Assembly (NCBI GenBank): GCA_964468815.1
Contig: CAYXWN010000004.1
Location: forward strand, 4,626 to 68,625
Source: UMGS621 sp964468815
Lineage (GTDB): Bacteria > Bacillota > Clostridia > Christensenellales > Borkfalkiaceae
Reading direction: 5' to 3'
DNA length: 64,000 nucleotides
The translations under genes and the position numbers were made by a program. Below, one piece after another: positions 52,720 through 61,104 of the stretch. Every line of letters starts with the position of its first letter. Positions within the stretch are counted from its first letter, which is position 1. The notes beneath the pieces were generated by a model. That model saw nothing but the letters and a program-made list of their open reading frames with translations, did no database searches and was not told the DNA's origin.

Positions 52720-53118
52720 TCAAATTTTTTCGTTTTTCTCTTCGTCCGCGTTTTTCGTTCGCTTTAAGCCCGTTACGACTTGAAATGCGGAAAGTGCGAT
52801 CAGAAAGCCCCCGAACAGCCGTTTCAGCAAATCGCCCTCGATAAAGGAAGCGACGAAACTTCCCCCCGCGCTAAGCAAAACCGCCGGCACGATTAAATAC
52901 AGTAATCCCTTAAATTCGATCAATCCGTTTTTGCAATGAATGATGATCGCGACCACCGCCATCGGCAAAAAAGCAATGAGATTCACCGCTTGCGCCGTAT
53001 GCTGCTCCACCGCGTAAAAAATACTCAACAGCGGAATCAAAACCGTTCCGCCGCCCATGCCCATGCCGCCGAGTATTCCGCCGAACACTCCGGCGATCGC
53101 GTACCAAAGATACTCCAT
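52720..53118 (-). CDS. half-size TSUP (TauE/SafE) permease, second of pair
   Basis: The 132-residue membrane protein has about four spans. AGVFGGILGGMGMGGGTVLIPLL (residues about 9-31) is the N-terminal glycine-rich TSUP motif; only up to 20 residues are the core. Normal TSUP proteins (about 250-270 residues) have two such halves in one chain, so this is a split form that should pair with the 121-residue protein upstream. TSUP members export sulfite, sulfoacetate or organosulfur compounds, but the substrate is unknown. AGGTGA precedes the start. Confidence 0.82.
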   Translation of the reverse strand: MEYLWYAIAGVFGGILGGMGMGGGTVLIPLLSIFYAVEQHTAQAVNLIAFLPMAVVAIIIHCKNGLIEFKGLLYLIVPAVLLSAGGSFVASFIEGDLLKRLFGGFLIALSAFQVVTGLKRTKNADEEKNEKI

Positions 53119-53152
53119 TTTATCACCTCTCCGTCAAACGCTCTTTCCGTTC

Positions 53153-53518
53153 TCAAAAGAACAACATCTTCGCTCCGGCAGCCGCCATCACGATTGCGAA
53201 AATCACGACCACCCATTTGGGCGGCAACTTTTTCAGCAAAAAAGCCCCTACGACGCCGCCTGCCAGCACGCCTGCCGTTACTGGGATTCCGACCTTGCAA
53301 TCGAAATTTCCGAAAATCACGTATAGGATTCCGCTCATCAAAGAAATCGGCAGAATAACGGCGATCGCCGTCGCGTGCGCGACTTTCGGATTCTTTTTCA
53401 GCAGAGAAACCAACAGAGGAACAACCAACATTCCGCCGCCCCCGCCGAAAATTCCGTTGACGAGCCCGACGAAAGCACCCGACGCAAGCATCAGTAAATT
53501 TCCTTTTTTTCCGTTCAT
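53153..53518 (-). CDS. half-size TSUP (TauE/SafE) permease, first of pair
   Basis: The 121-residue membrane protein has about four spans. The motif GLVNGIFGGGGGMLVVPLL (residues about 18-36) matches the start of each TSUP repeat. It precedes the other half by 34 bp, and the two probably assemble as one transporter. The first ATG at 53518 has no clear ribosome site, whereas an in-frame ATG nine codons later (53491) follows AAAGGA, so the shorter form is possible. The gene lies divergently from the large lipoprotein gene at 53664. Confidence 0.82.
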   Translation of the reverse strand: MNGKKGNLLMLASGAFVGLVNGIFGGGGGMLVVPLLVSLLKKNPKVAHATAIAVILPISLMSGILYVIFGNFDCKVGIPVTAGVLAGGVVGAFLLKKLPPKWVVVIFAIVMAAAGAKMLFF

Positions 53519-53595
53519 ATCATTTAAGTTTTTGCAATTTTACGAAAAGTATCGAATTTTTTTCGCAAAAATCGGGAAAAAACCGCTCGAATAAA

Positions 53596-53624
53596 TTGCT
53601 TTTTCCCCTTAAATATTATATACT
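53596..53624 (+). promoter_or_regulatory. promoter of the 1026-residue lipoprotein gene
   Basis: TTGCTT (53596-53601) and TATACT (53619-53624) have a 17-base spacer. AAGGTGA lies five bases before the ATG at 53664. Confidence 0.7.
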
Positions 53625-53663
53625 ATCTTTACATGTTTCAAAAAACTTATAAAAAGGTGAACT

Positions 53664-56600
53664 ATGACAGGAACAAAACAGACAAAACGAGCCGGCTTTA
53701 AGGCAATCTTCTCTCTGATCACTGCGCTTTTATTGTGCTTCGTGATGGCGTTCGGTCTTGCGTGTAACAGCGAAGAACCGAAAGAGGACAAAACGACTTA
53801 CACGAAAAGCGAAACGGACGAACAGACCATTGCAAACGGTAACTTCGAATTCAAGACGGCAGACTCCAAGCCGACCAGCTTCCCCATTTATACGAGCATC
53901 AGCTGGACGAAAGCGACGGACAACGCGTCTTCATCCGCAGTTAACTCCGGCATCGTCGATACGGACGACTTCGACACTTGGTTCGACAATCTTTACGCCG
54001 ATACCGATTTCGTGAAATACCTCAAACGCAATTACGCAGACGCCGTTGAAGCATTGGGTGAAAACCCCTCGGACGCCGACGTTAAGAGCGCTTTGAAAAC
54101 CGCTTTCGGTAATCCGGGCGTCAACGAGACGCACGGCGAAGACGGCGAAACCAAGATCCTCATGATCAACAACTACGTGGATTCTTTCCCCGGCTACGGC
54201 ACGGCGCAGAAATTCACGAGCACCACTTCGCTCACGTTGGACAAAAACGCTTACGGCAAACTCTCCGTTTGGGTTAAGACGCAAAATATCAACACCAACC
54301 TCGCCGATTCGGACGAGTACGGCGCGAATATTCGCATCGTAAACACCCTCGCGGGCGTTACGCAGGCGGAATACCAAATTAAAGGAATCCGCAACGCGGA
54401 ATGGACGCAATATTCCGTTTACGTGAAAGGGAACGATTTCGCGACGGCGACCTTAAAGGTTGTGCTCGGACTCGGTTTCGGATCGGGTACTTCCAACGTG
54501 GAAAACAACGTTGAAGGCACGGCTTATTTCGACGACGTGGTTTACGAAGAAATCACCGAGGAAGCGTACCTCGCCGCTACGGCGGACGCAACCGTTTCCG
54601 CGATCTCTCCCGAATCGCAATCCTCTTCGGATACGCTTGCCGTTTCCGCAGGAGATAAGACGACTTTCGGTTACGACATGAATACCGCGTTCTTCTTCCA
54701 AAACGCAAACGTAACGGCGAACGGCGCTTACGTCGTTTCTCCTCAGGGCGTTTCGGGCGGAAGATACGATACGGACAACAAGTCCAAGGTAACCGTCGGA
54801 ACGGTTCAATCTCTCGTTGAAAATTACAACGACCTCTCCTTTATGGACGCGAGCGCGAAAGCCGTTCAAATCTATGCGGAGTACGCCAGCTACGAAGTCA
54901 GCCTCGGAAAAATCTCCGTCGCTCCGAACAGTTATCACGTAATCAGTTTCTATCTGAAAACCGAACTTGCGTTCGACACGACGGGACTTTCTTTCTACGT
55001 GATCGACGAGGACGGCAACACGGGCGCGAATAACGTAACGAATACCGTTTTAAGTTCCGTCGTTACCGAAAAGGTGGACGAATCCCTTACCCCGGACGAC
55101 GATAATTACGACGCGTTCCGCGGTTGGAAACGTTACACCGTCGTATTGAAGAACAACTTCGTCGAAGGCGACAGAACGTGCGAACTCATTTTGAATCTCG
55201 GACCGACCGACGCAAACGAAACCAATAAAAACCTCTTCGCACTCGGCACGGTAACGCTTGCAAACTTCTTGGAAGCGACGGGTACGATCCCCTCTGTCGA
55301 CGAAAAGGATTACAAAGAATACACCGCGCAAGATCATCTTTATTCCATGATTAGCGGCGCGACGGACAGTTCGACCGTATTCTCCTACGCGTTGTACGCA
55401 AGTTATACCGAAGATTACAGCGACAGCGAGGACGAGCCCTCTTATAAAATGACCATCGCCCCCAGCAACGAGGGCGTAGAAACGACACGTCCAGCAGCAC
55501 CCGACGGATTCATCGGCGTGACCGGCGGCAGCGTATACGTCGACACCGACGAGAACGCACCTGCTTCTTCCGTCAACAAAAACGCAAACGCAGGTATCAT
55601 CAATACCAAATATTTAGATAATTACACCGATTTCGTCGGAATCAAGGATTGCTTCGATACGGACGACAAGTTACAGCCTTTAATGATTTACAATCAAACC
55701 GCAGGCTCTTACGGATATCTTTCGGACAACAGCACGTTGAGCAAAGATTCCTTTACGGTTATCACCGTTCGCGTTAAGGTTACGGGCGACGCAACCGCAT
55801 ACGTTTACGTCGTCGATACGGCGATTGATTCGGAAAACCGCACGAAAGTTCTCACGCAATACGACAATGCGGATCGCGCACTTGCCGTTGCCGTAAAAGC
55901 GGACATGATGGATTCCGACGGTTGGGCAACCGTAAGCATTTACCTCTCCGCCGGAAAAGACGCGATCCAATACCGCGTCGAGTTGTGGAACGGCTCTCGC
56001 GACAACATGGTCGAAAGCAAGGGTTACGTATTCTTCGACAATTATTCAATCTCGTCCAGCAGCGAAAGCGCATTTACTTCCGCGTTGGATACGGCGAATA
56101 ACGAAGGTTATATCGAAGACACGAACTTCAAAAAGCACACCACAGTCTTGACCGACGAGGAAAAAGAGTATAACGAAAAATACTTGAAAGATCACGACGA
56201 AGCGTACTTCAAGCCCAGAACGGACGTCGTTTGGGCGCAAACGACAGACGTCGTTGACGGTCACCTCTATCTCTTCACGAGAAACGACACGTTGAACCGC
56301 TCCGCATCCACCATTCCTTCGGACAGCGACGACAGCGAAGAAGAAACGGGTTCGGGTTGCCAAGACGTCGATCAATCCACGTTGTGGATCTCCCTCTCCT
56401 CTCTCATTCTCGCGGTTGCGTTGGTTGTAGCGATCATCGCGTTGATCGTCAAGAGAGTTCGCATTAAGCGTCAAAAGAACCAAAACGACGCCAAGGCGCA
56501 CTACAACGTCAAGAGCAGAAACAAGACGCAGGAAACCATTTCGCAAAAGAAGAGCGCGAAAGTCGTAAAGGAAGTTCCGGAAGAAACCACGACGGAAGAA

Positions 56601-56744
56601 CCCGAAACGGAAACCGAAACCGAAGAATATCAGTACGGCGAAGTTTTGGAAGACTTTGACGACAGCGTTTCCGAAACACCCGTCGCGGAAAGCGCAACAG
56701 AAGAAACGCCTGCTACGGAAAGCGAATCGGATAAAACGGAATAA
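53664..56744 (+). CDS. large surface protein anchored at both ends
   Basis: The 1026-residue protein has a lipoprotein-like signal ending at Cys34 (GLAC; the -3 residue is Gly, so the lipobox is weak). Several beta-sandwich modules follow, with the carbohydrate-binding-like YFDDVVYEE (near residue 293) and YVFFDNYSISS (near 795). A linker with SDDSEEETGSGC leads to a membrane span (about 907-929), then KRVRIKRQ and a 97-residue cytoplasmic tail rich in Glu and Thr (EETTTEEPETETETEE). A chain with both a lipid anchor and a C-terminal span is unusual. Codon use and the many Gly-Thr-Asp residues suit an extracellular adhesin or glycan-binding protein. It is a single-gene unit. Confidence 0.78.
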   Translation: MTGTKQTKRAGFKAIFSLITALLLCFVMAFGLACNSEEPKEDKTTYTKSETDEQTIANGNFEFKTADSKPTSFPIYTSISWTKATDNASSSAVNSGIVDTDDFDTWFDNLYADTDFVKYLKRNYADAVEALGENPSDADVKSALKTAFGNPGVNETHGEDGETKILMINNYVDSFPGYGTAQKFTSTTSLTLDKNAYGKLSVWVKTQNINTNLADSDEYGANIRIVNTLAGVTQAEYQIKGIRNAEWTQYSVYVKGNDFATATLKVVLGLGFGSGTSNVENNVEGTAYFDDVVYEEITEEAYLAATADATVSAISPESQSSSDTLAVSAGDKTTFGYDMNTAFFFQNANVTANGAYVVSPQGVSGGRYDTDNKSKVTVGTVQSLVENYNDLSFMDASAKAVQIYAEYASYEVSLGKISVAPNSYHVISFYLKTELAFDTTGLSFYVIDEDGNTGANNVTNTVLSSVVTEKVDESLTPDDDNYDAFRGWKRYTVVLKNNFVEGDRTCELILNLGPTDANETNKNLFALGTVTLANFLEATGTIPSVDEKDYKEYTAQDHLYSMISGATDSSTVFSYALYASYTEDYSDSEDEPSYKMTIAPSNEGVETTRPAAPDGFIGVTGGSVYVDTDENAPASSVNKNANAGIINTKYLDNYTDFVGIKDCFDTDDKLQPLMIYNQTAGSYGYLSDNSTLSKDSFTVITVRVKVTGDATAYVYVVDTAIDSENRTKVLTQYDNADRALAVAVKADMMDSDGWATVSIYLSAGKDAIQYRVELWNGSRDNMVESKGYVFFDNYSISSSSESAFTSALDTANNEGYIEDTNFKKHTTVLTDEEKEYNEKYLKDHDEAYFKPRTDVVWAQTTDVVDGHLYLFTRNDTLNRSASTIPSDSDDSEEETGSGCQDVDQSTLWISLSSLILAVALVVAIIALIVKRVRIKRQKNQNDAKAHYNVKSRNKTQETISQKKSAKVVKEVPEETTTEEPETETETEEYQYGEVLEDFDDSVSETPVAESATEETPATESESDKTE

Positions 56745-56756
56745 TTCTTAAAATCA

Positions 56757-56789
56757 AGTGCGGAAGCAATCGGCTTCCGCACTTTTTTA
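56757..56789 (+). terminator. terminator of the 1026-residue protein gene
   Basis: AAGTGCGGAAGC (56757-56768) pairs perfectly with GCTTCCGCACTT (56774-56785), with a 5-base loop and six Ts. Confidence 0.95.
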
Positions 56790-56912
56790 TGCAATCGAAC
56801 AGAACCGCTTACCGATACGAACGTGCTTTCCCTACCGATATTTTTATGAAAGATTCCTTGCTATTATATATAATGTTATATAAAGCGGCGAATTGCGATC
56901 CCGAAAGAGCGA

Positions 56913-56943
56913 AAAACGGACGGTGAATTTTTCCGTCCGTTTT
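56913..56943 (+). other. hairpin directly upstream of murG
   Basis: AAAACGGACGG (56913-56923) pairs with CCGTCCGTTTT (56933-56943), with a 9-base loop. It ends 16 bases before the murG start. The A/T-rich region 56860-56880 contains TATAAT-like sequence that could be the promoter, but no good -35 was found. The hairpin could attenuate murG. Confidence 0.55.
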
Positions 56944-56958
56944 GCATATAAATAAGGT

Positions 56959-58014
56959 ATGCGTACAATCGTATTGACGGGAGGCGGCACGGCGGGGCAC
57001 TGTATTCCCAACGTCGCGCTTCTCCCCTATCTGAAAAACAACTTTGACCGAATCTGTTATATCGGAACGAAAAACGGAATCGAAAAAACAATCGTCGAAC
57101 AAGAAAAGATTCCCTATTACGGCGTAACCGCGGCAAAACTCGTGCGAAAATTTACAGTCAAGAATTGCGTTCTTCCCTTTCGCGTATATAAGGGCTACCG
57201 CGAATGTAAGGAAATCTTAAAGGAACTCGATCCTGCCATCGTCTTTTCCAAGGGCGGATACGCGGCGTTTCCCGTCGTGCTTGCCGCTCATCGGTTAAAT
57301 ATTCCCGTTATCGCGCACGAGAGCGACTTTTCTGTAGGGCTTGCCAACCGCATGGCGGCGCGATATACGTTATTAACGCTGACAAGTTTTCCCGAAACCG
57401 CGTTGTCCTTAAAAAACGGACGCTACGTCGGCTCACCTGTTCGCAAAACCCTTTTGACCGGAGAGAGAGAACGCGCGCTCGCACGCTGCGGATTTTCGGG
57501 GGATAAACCCGTTTTGTCGGTTATCGGCGGAAGTCAGGGCAGTACCGCCGTCAATGCCGCTCTGCGCGCCGCTCTTCCCAAATTGCTAACGCAATTCGAT
57601 ATTCTCCATTTGACGGGAAAGGGAAACGCGAACGCACAACTTTCTTCCGAACACTATTGCCAAATCGAATTTACGAACGACATGGCGGACGTATTTGCCA
57701 TTACGGACGTTGCGGTTTCCCGTGCCGGCGCAAACACGATCGCGGAACTTCTCGCGCTGAAAATTCCTGCCGTACTGATCCCCTTGCCAAAAGGAAACAG
57801 TCGCGGCGACCAAGTGGAAAACGCGAAATACTACGCCCAAAAAGGTCTTGTCACCCTTCTTCCGCAAGAAAATTTAACGCCAGAATCGTTGGAAAGCGCG
57901 GTCGCGGCGTGCTATGCCGATCGGTTTCATTTTCGCCTCCGCTTAGCGGAAACACCCGTTCGCGACGCAAGCCGCCAAATCACCAAGATCCTCGCCGATT
58001 ACGCTAAGCGTTGA
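56959..58014 (+). CDS. murG: MurG, lipid II synthesis glycosyltransferase
   Basis: The 351-residue GT28 enzyme adds GlcNAc to undecaprenyl-PP-MurNAc-pentapeptide (lipid I) on the inner face of the membrane. It has LTGGGTAGHCIPN (residues 6-18, the GGTxGH loop), KGGYAAFPVV, HESDFSVGLANR, the second glycine loop GGSQGSTAVN, and the C-terminal RAGANTIAELLAL with PLPKGNSRGDQ. All are standard MurG elements. No good ribosome site precedes the ATG (only AAGG directly beside it), so translation may be weak or leaderless. It is not in the usual division cluster. Its last 11 bases overlap a convergent small gene. Confidence 0.95.
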   Translation: MRTIVLTGGGTAGHCIPNVALLPYLKNNFDRICYIGTKNGIEKTIVEQEKIPYYGVTAAKLVRKFTVKNCVLPFRVYKGYRECKEILKELDPAIVFSKGGYAAFPVVLAAHRLNIPVIAHESDFSVGLANRMAARYTLLTLTSFPETALSLKNGRYVGSPVRKTLLTGERERALARCGFSGDKPVLSVIGGSQGSTAVNAALRAALPKLLTQFDILHLTGKGNANAQLSSEHYCQIEFTNDMADVFAITDVAVSRAGANTIAELLALKIPAVLIPLPKGNSRGDQVENAKYYAQKGLVTLLPQENLTPESLESAVAACYADRFHFRLRLAETPVRDASRQITKILADYAKR

Positions 58015-58267
58015 CGACAGCGCGTTCTCTGAGCAGACGCTCCGCTTTCGCGCGCTTGCGCTCATACGTATTCAACCCCTCGCAATCCGCGAACAACGAC
58101 AATACGTCGAACTGTTCCGAACAAGCCCCTACGGGGATTCGCCCCTCGGTTTTTGCCGAGGGCTTTTTTATAAGCGTTTTCTCCGTTTGCATATCGCGTT
58201 CCGATGCGTATGCTTGTGCAGACGTGTCCTTTTTCTCGAAAAACGTACGAATCATCCAATCAATCAT
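58004..58267 (-). CDS. small protein of unknown function, divergent from WYL regulator
   Basis: The 87-residue protein, MIDWMIRTFFEKKDTSAQ to the C-terminal helix YERKRAKAERLLRERAVVN, has no known domain. GGAG lies nine bases before the ATG and TATGAT (about 58293-58288) may be its -10 box. The C-terminal basic helix and the short acidic part are consistent with a small regulatory or adaptor protein, but that is a guess. It overlaps the murG end by 11 bp and contains murG's terminator. It faces the WYL regulator and the shared inverted repeat, so co-regulation is plausible. Confidence 0.5.
   Translation of the reverse strand: MIDWMIRTFFEKKDTSAQAYASERDMQTEKTLIKKPSAKTEGRIPVGACSEQFDVLSLFADCEGLNTYERKRAKAERLLRERAVVNA
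58143..58169 (+). terminator. murG terminator, inside the convergent small gene
   Basis: CCCTCGG (58143-58149) pairs with CCGAGGG (58156-58162), with a TTTTTG loop, then C and six Ts. It is a proper rightward intrinsic terminator about 130 bases after the murG stop. Confidence 0.85.
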
Positions 58268-58302
58268 CTTTTTCTTCTCCTTTCCACTCTATCATATCCA
58301 AT

Positions 58303-58328
58303 AATTATGACAAATGTCTGTCACAATT
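58303..58328. promoter_or_regulatory. inverted repeat in the divergent WYL promoter region
   Basis: AATTATGACA (58303-58312) and TGTCACAATT (58319-58328) form an inverted repeat with a 6-base centre and one mismatch per arm. It lies between the small leftward gene and the WYL gene. WYL regulators of the BrxR/CapW kind bind such repeats and control themselves and neighbouring genes. Confidence 0.6.
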
Positions 58329-58348
58329 AAAAAACTTTTCTTAAACTC

Positions 58349-58377
58349 TTGCAATTTTTTCGGAAATATACTATGAT
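58349..58377 (+). promoter_or_regulatory. promoter of the WYL regulator gene
   Basis: TTGCAA (58349-58354) and TATGAT (58372-58377) have a 17-base spacer, 20 bases after the inverted repeat. GAGG lies seven bases before the ATG at 58397. Confidence 0.7.
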
Positions 58378-58396
58378 AGAAATATGAGGACAAGCC

Positions 58397-59332
58397 ATGA
58401 AATATGAAATACTGCTTCAAATTTTTTTTGAACTGACCGCCAAGCGCAGCGTTTCCACCACCGCTCTCGCCCGAAAATACAACGTCACGCGCAGAACGAT
58501 TTTCCGCTATATGGAAACGTTGGAACAAGCAGGCGTCCCTCTCTATTCCAGACGCGGAAAAGAGGGCGGTTATTCGATCGTGGATTCTTACCGCCTGAGC
58601 GCGGCTTGCTTTACACCGGAAGAATACCGCATGATCATCGACGCGTTGGAGGCATTCCGTCGCGAAGTCGGCGCAAAACCGTTAGACAGCGCACTGAATA
58701 AGATCAAGAGCGCGGAACGCGGCAGCGCGGAACTGCAATTAAAGAGCGATCGGTTGATCATCGACGCGTCCCCTTGGGGAGATTCCGCCGAATACCGCGG
58801 CAAGATCGCCGCATTGGAAGAGGCGATCGGAGGTTGTAATACCGTGGAAATCGAATATCACGACCGCAACGGAGCGATTACTCTCAGAATAGTCGAACCG
58901 CACGCGCTCGTTTACAAGCAAGGGCTTTGGTACGTGCTTGCGTTCTGCCGATTGAGAAATCAATTCCGTCTCTTTAAGATCGGTCGAATCGCCACGGCAA
59001 AAATAAACGCCGAGCAATTTCAGCGACGAGATCCGTCCGAAATTCCCCCGTTGTTTACCTCTTGGTACAAAGAATCGGACTGCGTAAACGCGGTGTTTGC
59101 GGTCGATCGCAGCGTATTGAGCGACGTGGAAGAATGGCTGGGAATCGAAAACGTGCGCGAAACGGAAAACGGAATCCGAGCGGAAGCGCGGTTGCCCGTC
59201 GGAAAGGGCTTAATCGCCAAAATTCTCGGATTCGGAAAGGGCATAGAAGTTCTGTCTCCGCTCTCTCTTCGGAAAGAAGTAATCGCGCAACTTACGGAGT
59301 TGACAGAACGGTACTCTTCGGCGAATATTTGA
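58397..59332 (+). CDS. WYL-domain transcriptional regulator (YafY type)
   Basis: The 311-residue regulator has an N-terminal winged helix (SVSTTALARKYNVTRRTIFRY, residues about 17-37), then SRRGKEGGYSIVDSYRL, and a C-terminal WYL domain: TLRIVEPHALVYKQGLWYVL (residues about 155-174), followed by CRLRNQFRLFKIGRI. WYL domains bind ligands such as nucleic acids, and WYL regulators frequently sit in or beside defence loci. It is followed after 92 bp, with a separate promoter, by the AAA+/DUF2357 pair. Confidence 0.92.
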   Translation: MKYEILLQIFFELTAKRSVSTTALARKYNVTRRTIFRYMETLEQAGVPLYSRRGKEGGYSIVDSYRLSAACFTPEEYRMIIDALEAFRREVGAKPLDSALNKIKSAERGSAELQLKSDRLIIDASPWGDSAEYRGKIAALEEAIGGCNTVEIEYHDRNGAITLRIVEPHALVYKQGLWYVLAFCRLRNQFRLFKIGRIATAKINAEQFQRRDPSEIPPLFTSWYKESDCVNAVFAVDRSVLSDVEEWLGIENVRETENGIRAEARLPVGKGLIAKILGFGKGIEVLSPLSLRKEVIAQLTELTERYSSANI

Positions 59333-59359
59333 TCACAAAAAAATAATAGGGTGATTCTA

Positions 59360-59388
59360 TTGACTTATTCGTCGTTTTTCGCTAAAAT
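59360..59388 (+). promoter_or_regulatory. promoter of the AAA+/DUF2357 pair
   Basis: TTGACT (59360-59365) and TAAAAT (59383-59388) have a 17-base spacer. GAGGT precedes the ATG at 59425 by five bases. No terminator was seen after the WYL gene, so some read-through is likely. Confidence 0.75.
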
Positions 59389-59424
59389 GGATATTACCAT
59401 TGGATTTCGTTTACGAGGTATAAA

Positions 59425-61104
59425 ATGAAGAAAATAGATATGAAATTATTAAAAACGGCGGTCAAATCAGTCTCGTTTATCGCAATCGCCGCATTGTTTT
59501 TGATGATATTACATTTTACGAGAGCATTCGTCGTCCAACCGGCAAGTTGGAGAATTTTAATTATCCTCATTGCCTTTTTCGTCGTGCATTGGATCATTAT
59601 GCTCGCCATGGTGACCTATCAGTCGGATAAAATGGAAGCGACGCAGAAAAATAAACTCGCCATGTGGGGCTTTTCCATCGCAACGAGTTTTTTCCTCTTC
59701 TTTATCATTACCGTTCTCATCTACGTATTCTCCCCCGAATCGGGCATTTTCGATATCGACGCAACTAATTTCTTCGTCGCGTTCGGGATTCTCGCAGGGA
59801 TTACCGCATTCGCCTATATTGTAGATTATATCGTCCGCGTGATTTTCTTTACGCTGAAAGACGGCGGCGGAATCAAGGGGGCGATGATCAAGGAAGAGGC
59901 AGAAAAAGAACGTGAAGAAATTCGGCGGCAAGAACGCGAACTTGCCATGGCGAACGTAGCCGCGATGACGGGCGGCGTCGTTCCGTCCGGTTCGGATTCT
60001 TACGGCGCGGATCACGTGTTTTTCCCCGATCTTCTCGCCATTGACGGCGAATACGAGGCAATCCCCTATAAAGCGCCGGCTATGGACGAAAATTTAAATC
60101 TGAAAGCGTTGGCGGAGGGCTTTAACCGCTATCTCGAATCCAACGATATGTTCTATCATATGGACACGATTCGTTCCTTTTTGGCAGGACTTGCTTGCTC
60201 GCGCTTTTTGATTCTCGAAGGGCTTTCGGGTACGGGTAAAACCTCTCTTCCCAAATACTTTGCGGAATACACCAACAGCCACACGTGCTTTACGTCCGTT
60301 CAAGCTTCTTGGAAAGACCGCAGCGATATCCTCGGTTATTACAACGATTTCGCCGGAAAATTTAAGGAAACCCCCTTCTTACGCGCGATTTACCGTGCCA
60401 ATTACGAATACGATACCATCAACATGATGGTTTTGGACGAAATGAACCTCTCCCGCGTGGAATATTACTTTGCGGATTTCCTTTCCATTCTCGAAATGGA
60501 CGGTAAGCAATGGATCATAGATTTGATGCCCTCTTCCACGCAAGGGAAGTTGCCCGAAAAACTCGTGGACTGTGCGATTCGGATTCCCTACAACACTTGG
60601 TTTATCGGAACGGCAAACAAGGACGATTCTACTTATACCATTACGGATAAGGTGTACGATCGTGCTGTGGTGATCGACTTCTCCGAACGCAAAGAAGCGG
60701 TCAACGTCGTACGCAAAGAGCCGCAGATTCGCCTCAATAAAGAAACGTTAGTTTCGCTGTTTGAAGAATCCGTAATCAAAACGCCCATGTCCAAGCAGAT
60801 TTATCAAAAATTTTCCAAGTTGGCGGATTTCATGCTCGATACGTTCGACGTGAATTTCGGAAACCGTATCATGAATCAAATTCAGGTATTCGTGCCCGTA
60901 TTCGTTTCGTGCGGAGGGACGGCGGAAAAGGCGCTCGACGTCATGTTCGCGCGTAAGGTTTTAAGAAAATTAGAGGGACGCTTTGAAGAAAATCTCAAAC
61001 AAAACCTCGTTCGCCTTGAAAAATACGTGATTGCAGAGTACGGAAAGGAAGAATTTTCCAATACCCTCGCAACCATCGCTAAAATGAAAAGAAGATTGTT
61101 ATGA
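59425..61104 (+). CDS. membrane-embedded McrB-like AAA+ ATPase
   Basis: The 559-residue protein has four membrane spans at residues about 13-33, 43-63, 82-102 and 117-143. A charged, coiled-coil-like segment follows (about 155-178, EEAEKEREEIRRQERELAM), then an AAA+ module: Walker A GLSGTGKT (266-273), Walker B MMVLDEM followed by NLSRVEYYFADFL (334-353), sensor-1 FIGTANKDD and a candidate arginine finger in YDRAVVIDF (about 411-419). The DExN and GT(M/A)N patterns are of the McrB type, which uses GTP or ATP to remodel or cut DNA with McrC. A membrane anchor is not part of classical McrB. The stop overlaps the next start (ATGA). Confidence 0.85.
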   Translation: MKKIDMKLLKTAVKSVSFIAIAALFLMILHFTRAFVVQPASWRILIILIAFFVVHWIIMLAMVTYQSDKMEATQKNKLAMWGFSIATSFFLFFIITVLIYVFSPESGIFDIDATNFFVAFGILAGITAFAYIVDYIVRVIFFTLKDGGGIKGAMIKEEAEKEREEIRRQERELAMANVAAMTGGVVPSGSDSYGADHVFFPDLLAIDGEYEAIPYKAPAMDENLNLKALAEGFNRYLESNDMFYHMDTIRSFLAGLACSRFLILEGLSGTGKTSLPKYFAEYTNSHTCFTSVQASWKDRSDILGYYNDFAGKFKETPFLRAIYRANYEYDTINMMVLDEMNLSRVEYYFADFLSILEMDGKQWIIDLMPSSTQGKLPEKLVDCAIRIPYNTWFIGTANKDDSTYTITDKVYDRAVVIDFSERKEAVNVVRKEPQIRLNKETLVSLFEESVIKTPMSKQIYQKFSKLADFMLDTFDVNFGNRIMNQIQVFVPVFVSCGGTAEKALDVMFARKVLRKLEGRFEENLKQNLVRLEKYVIAEYGKEEFSNTLATIAKMKRRLL

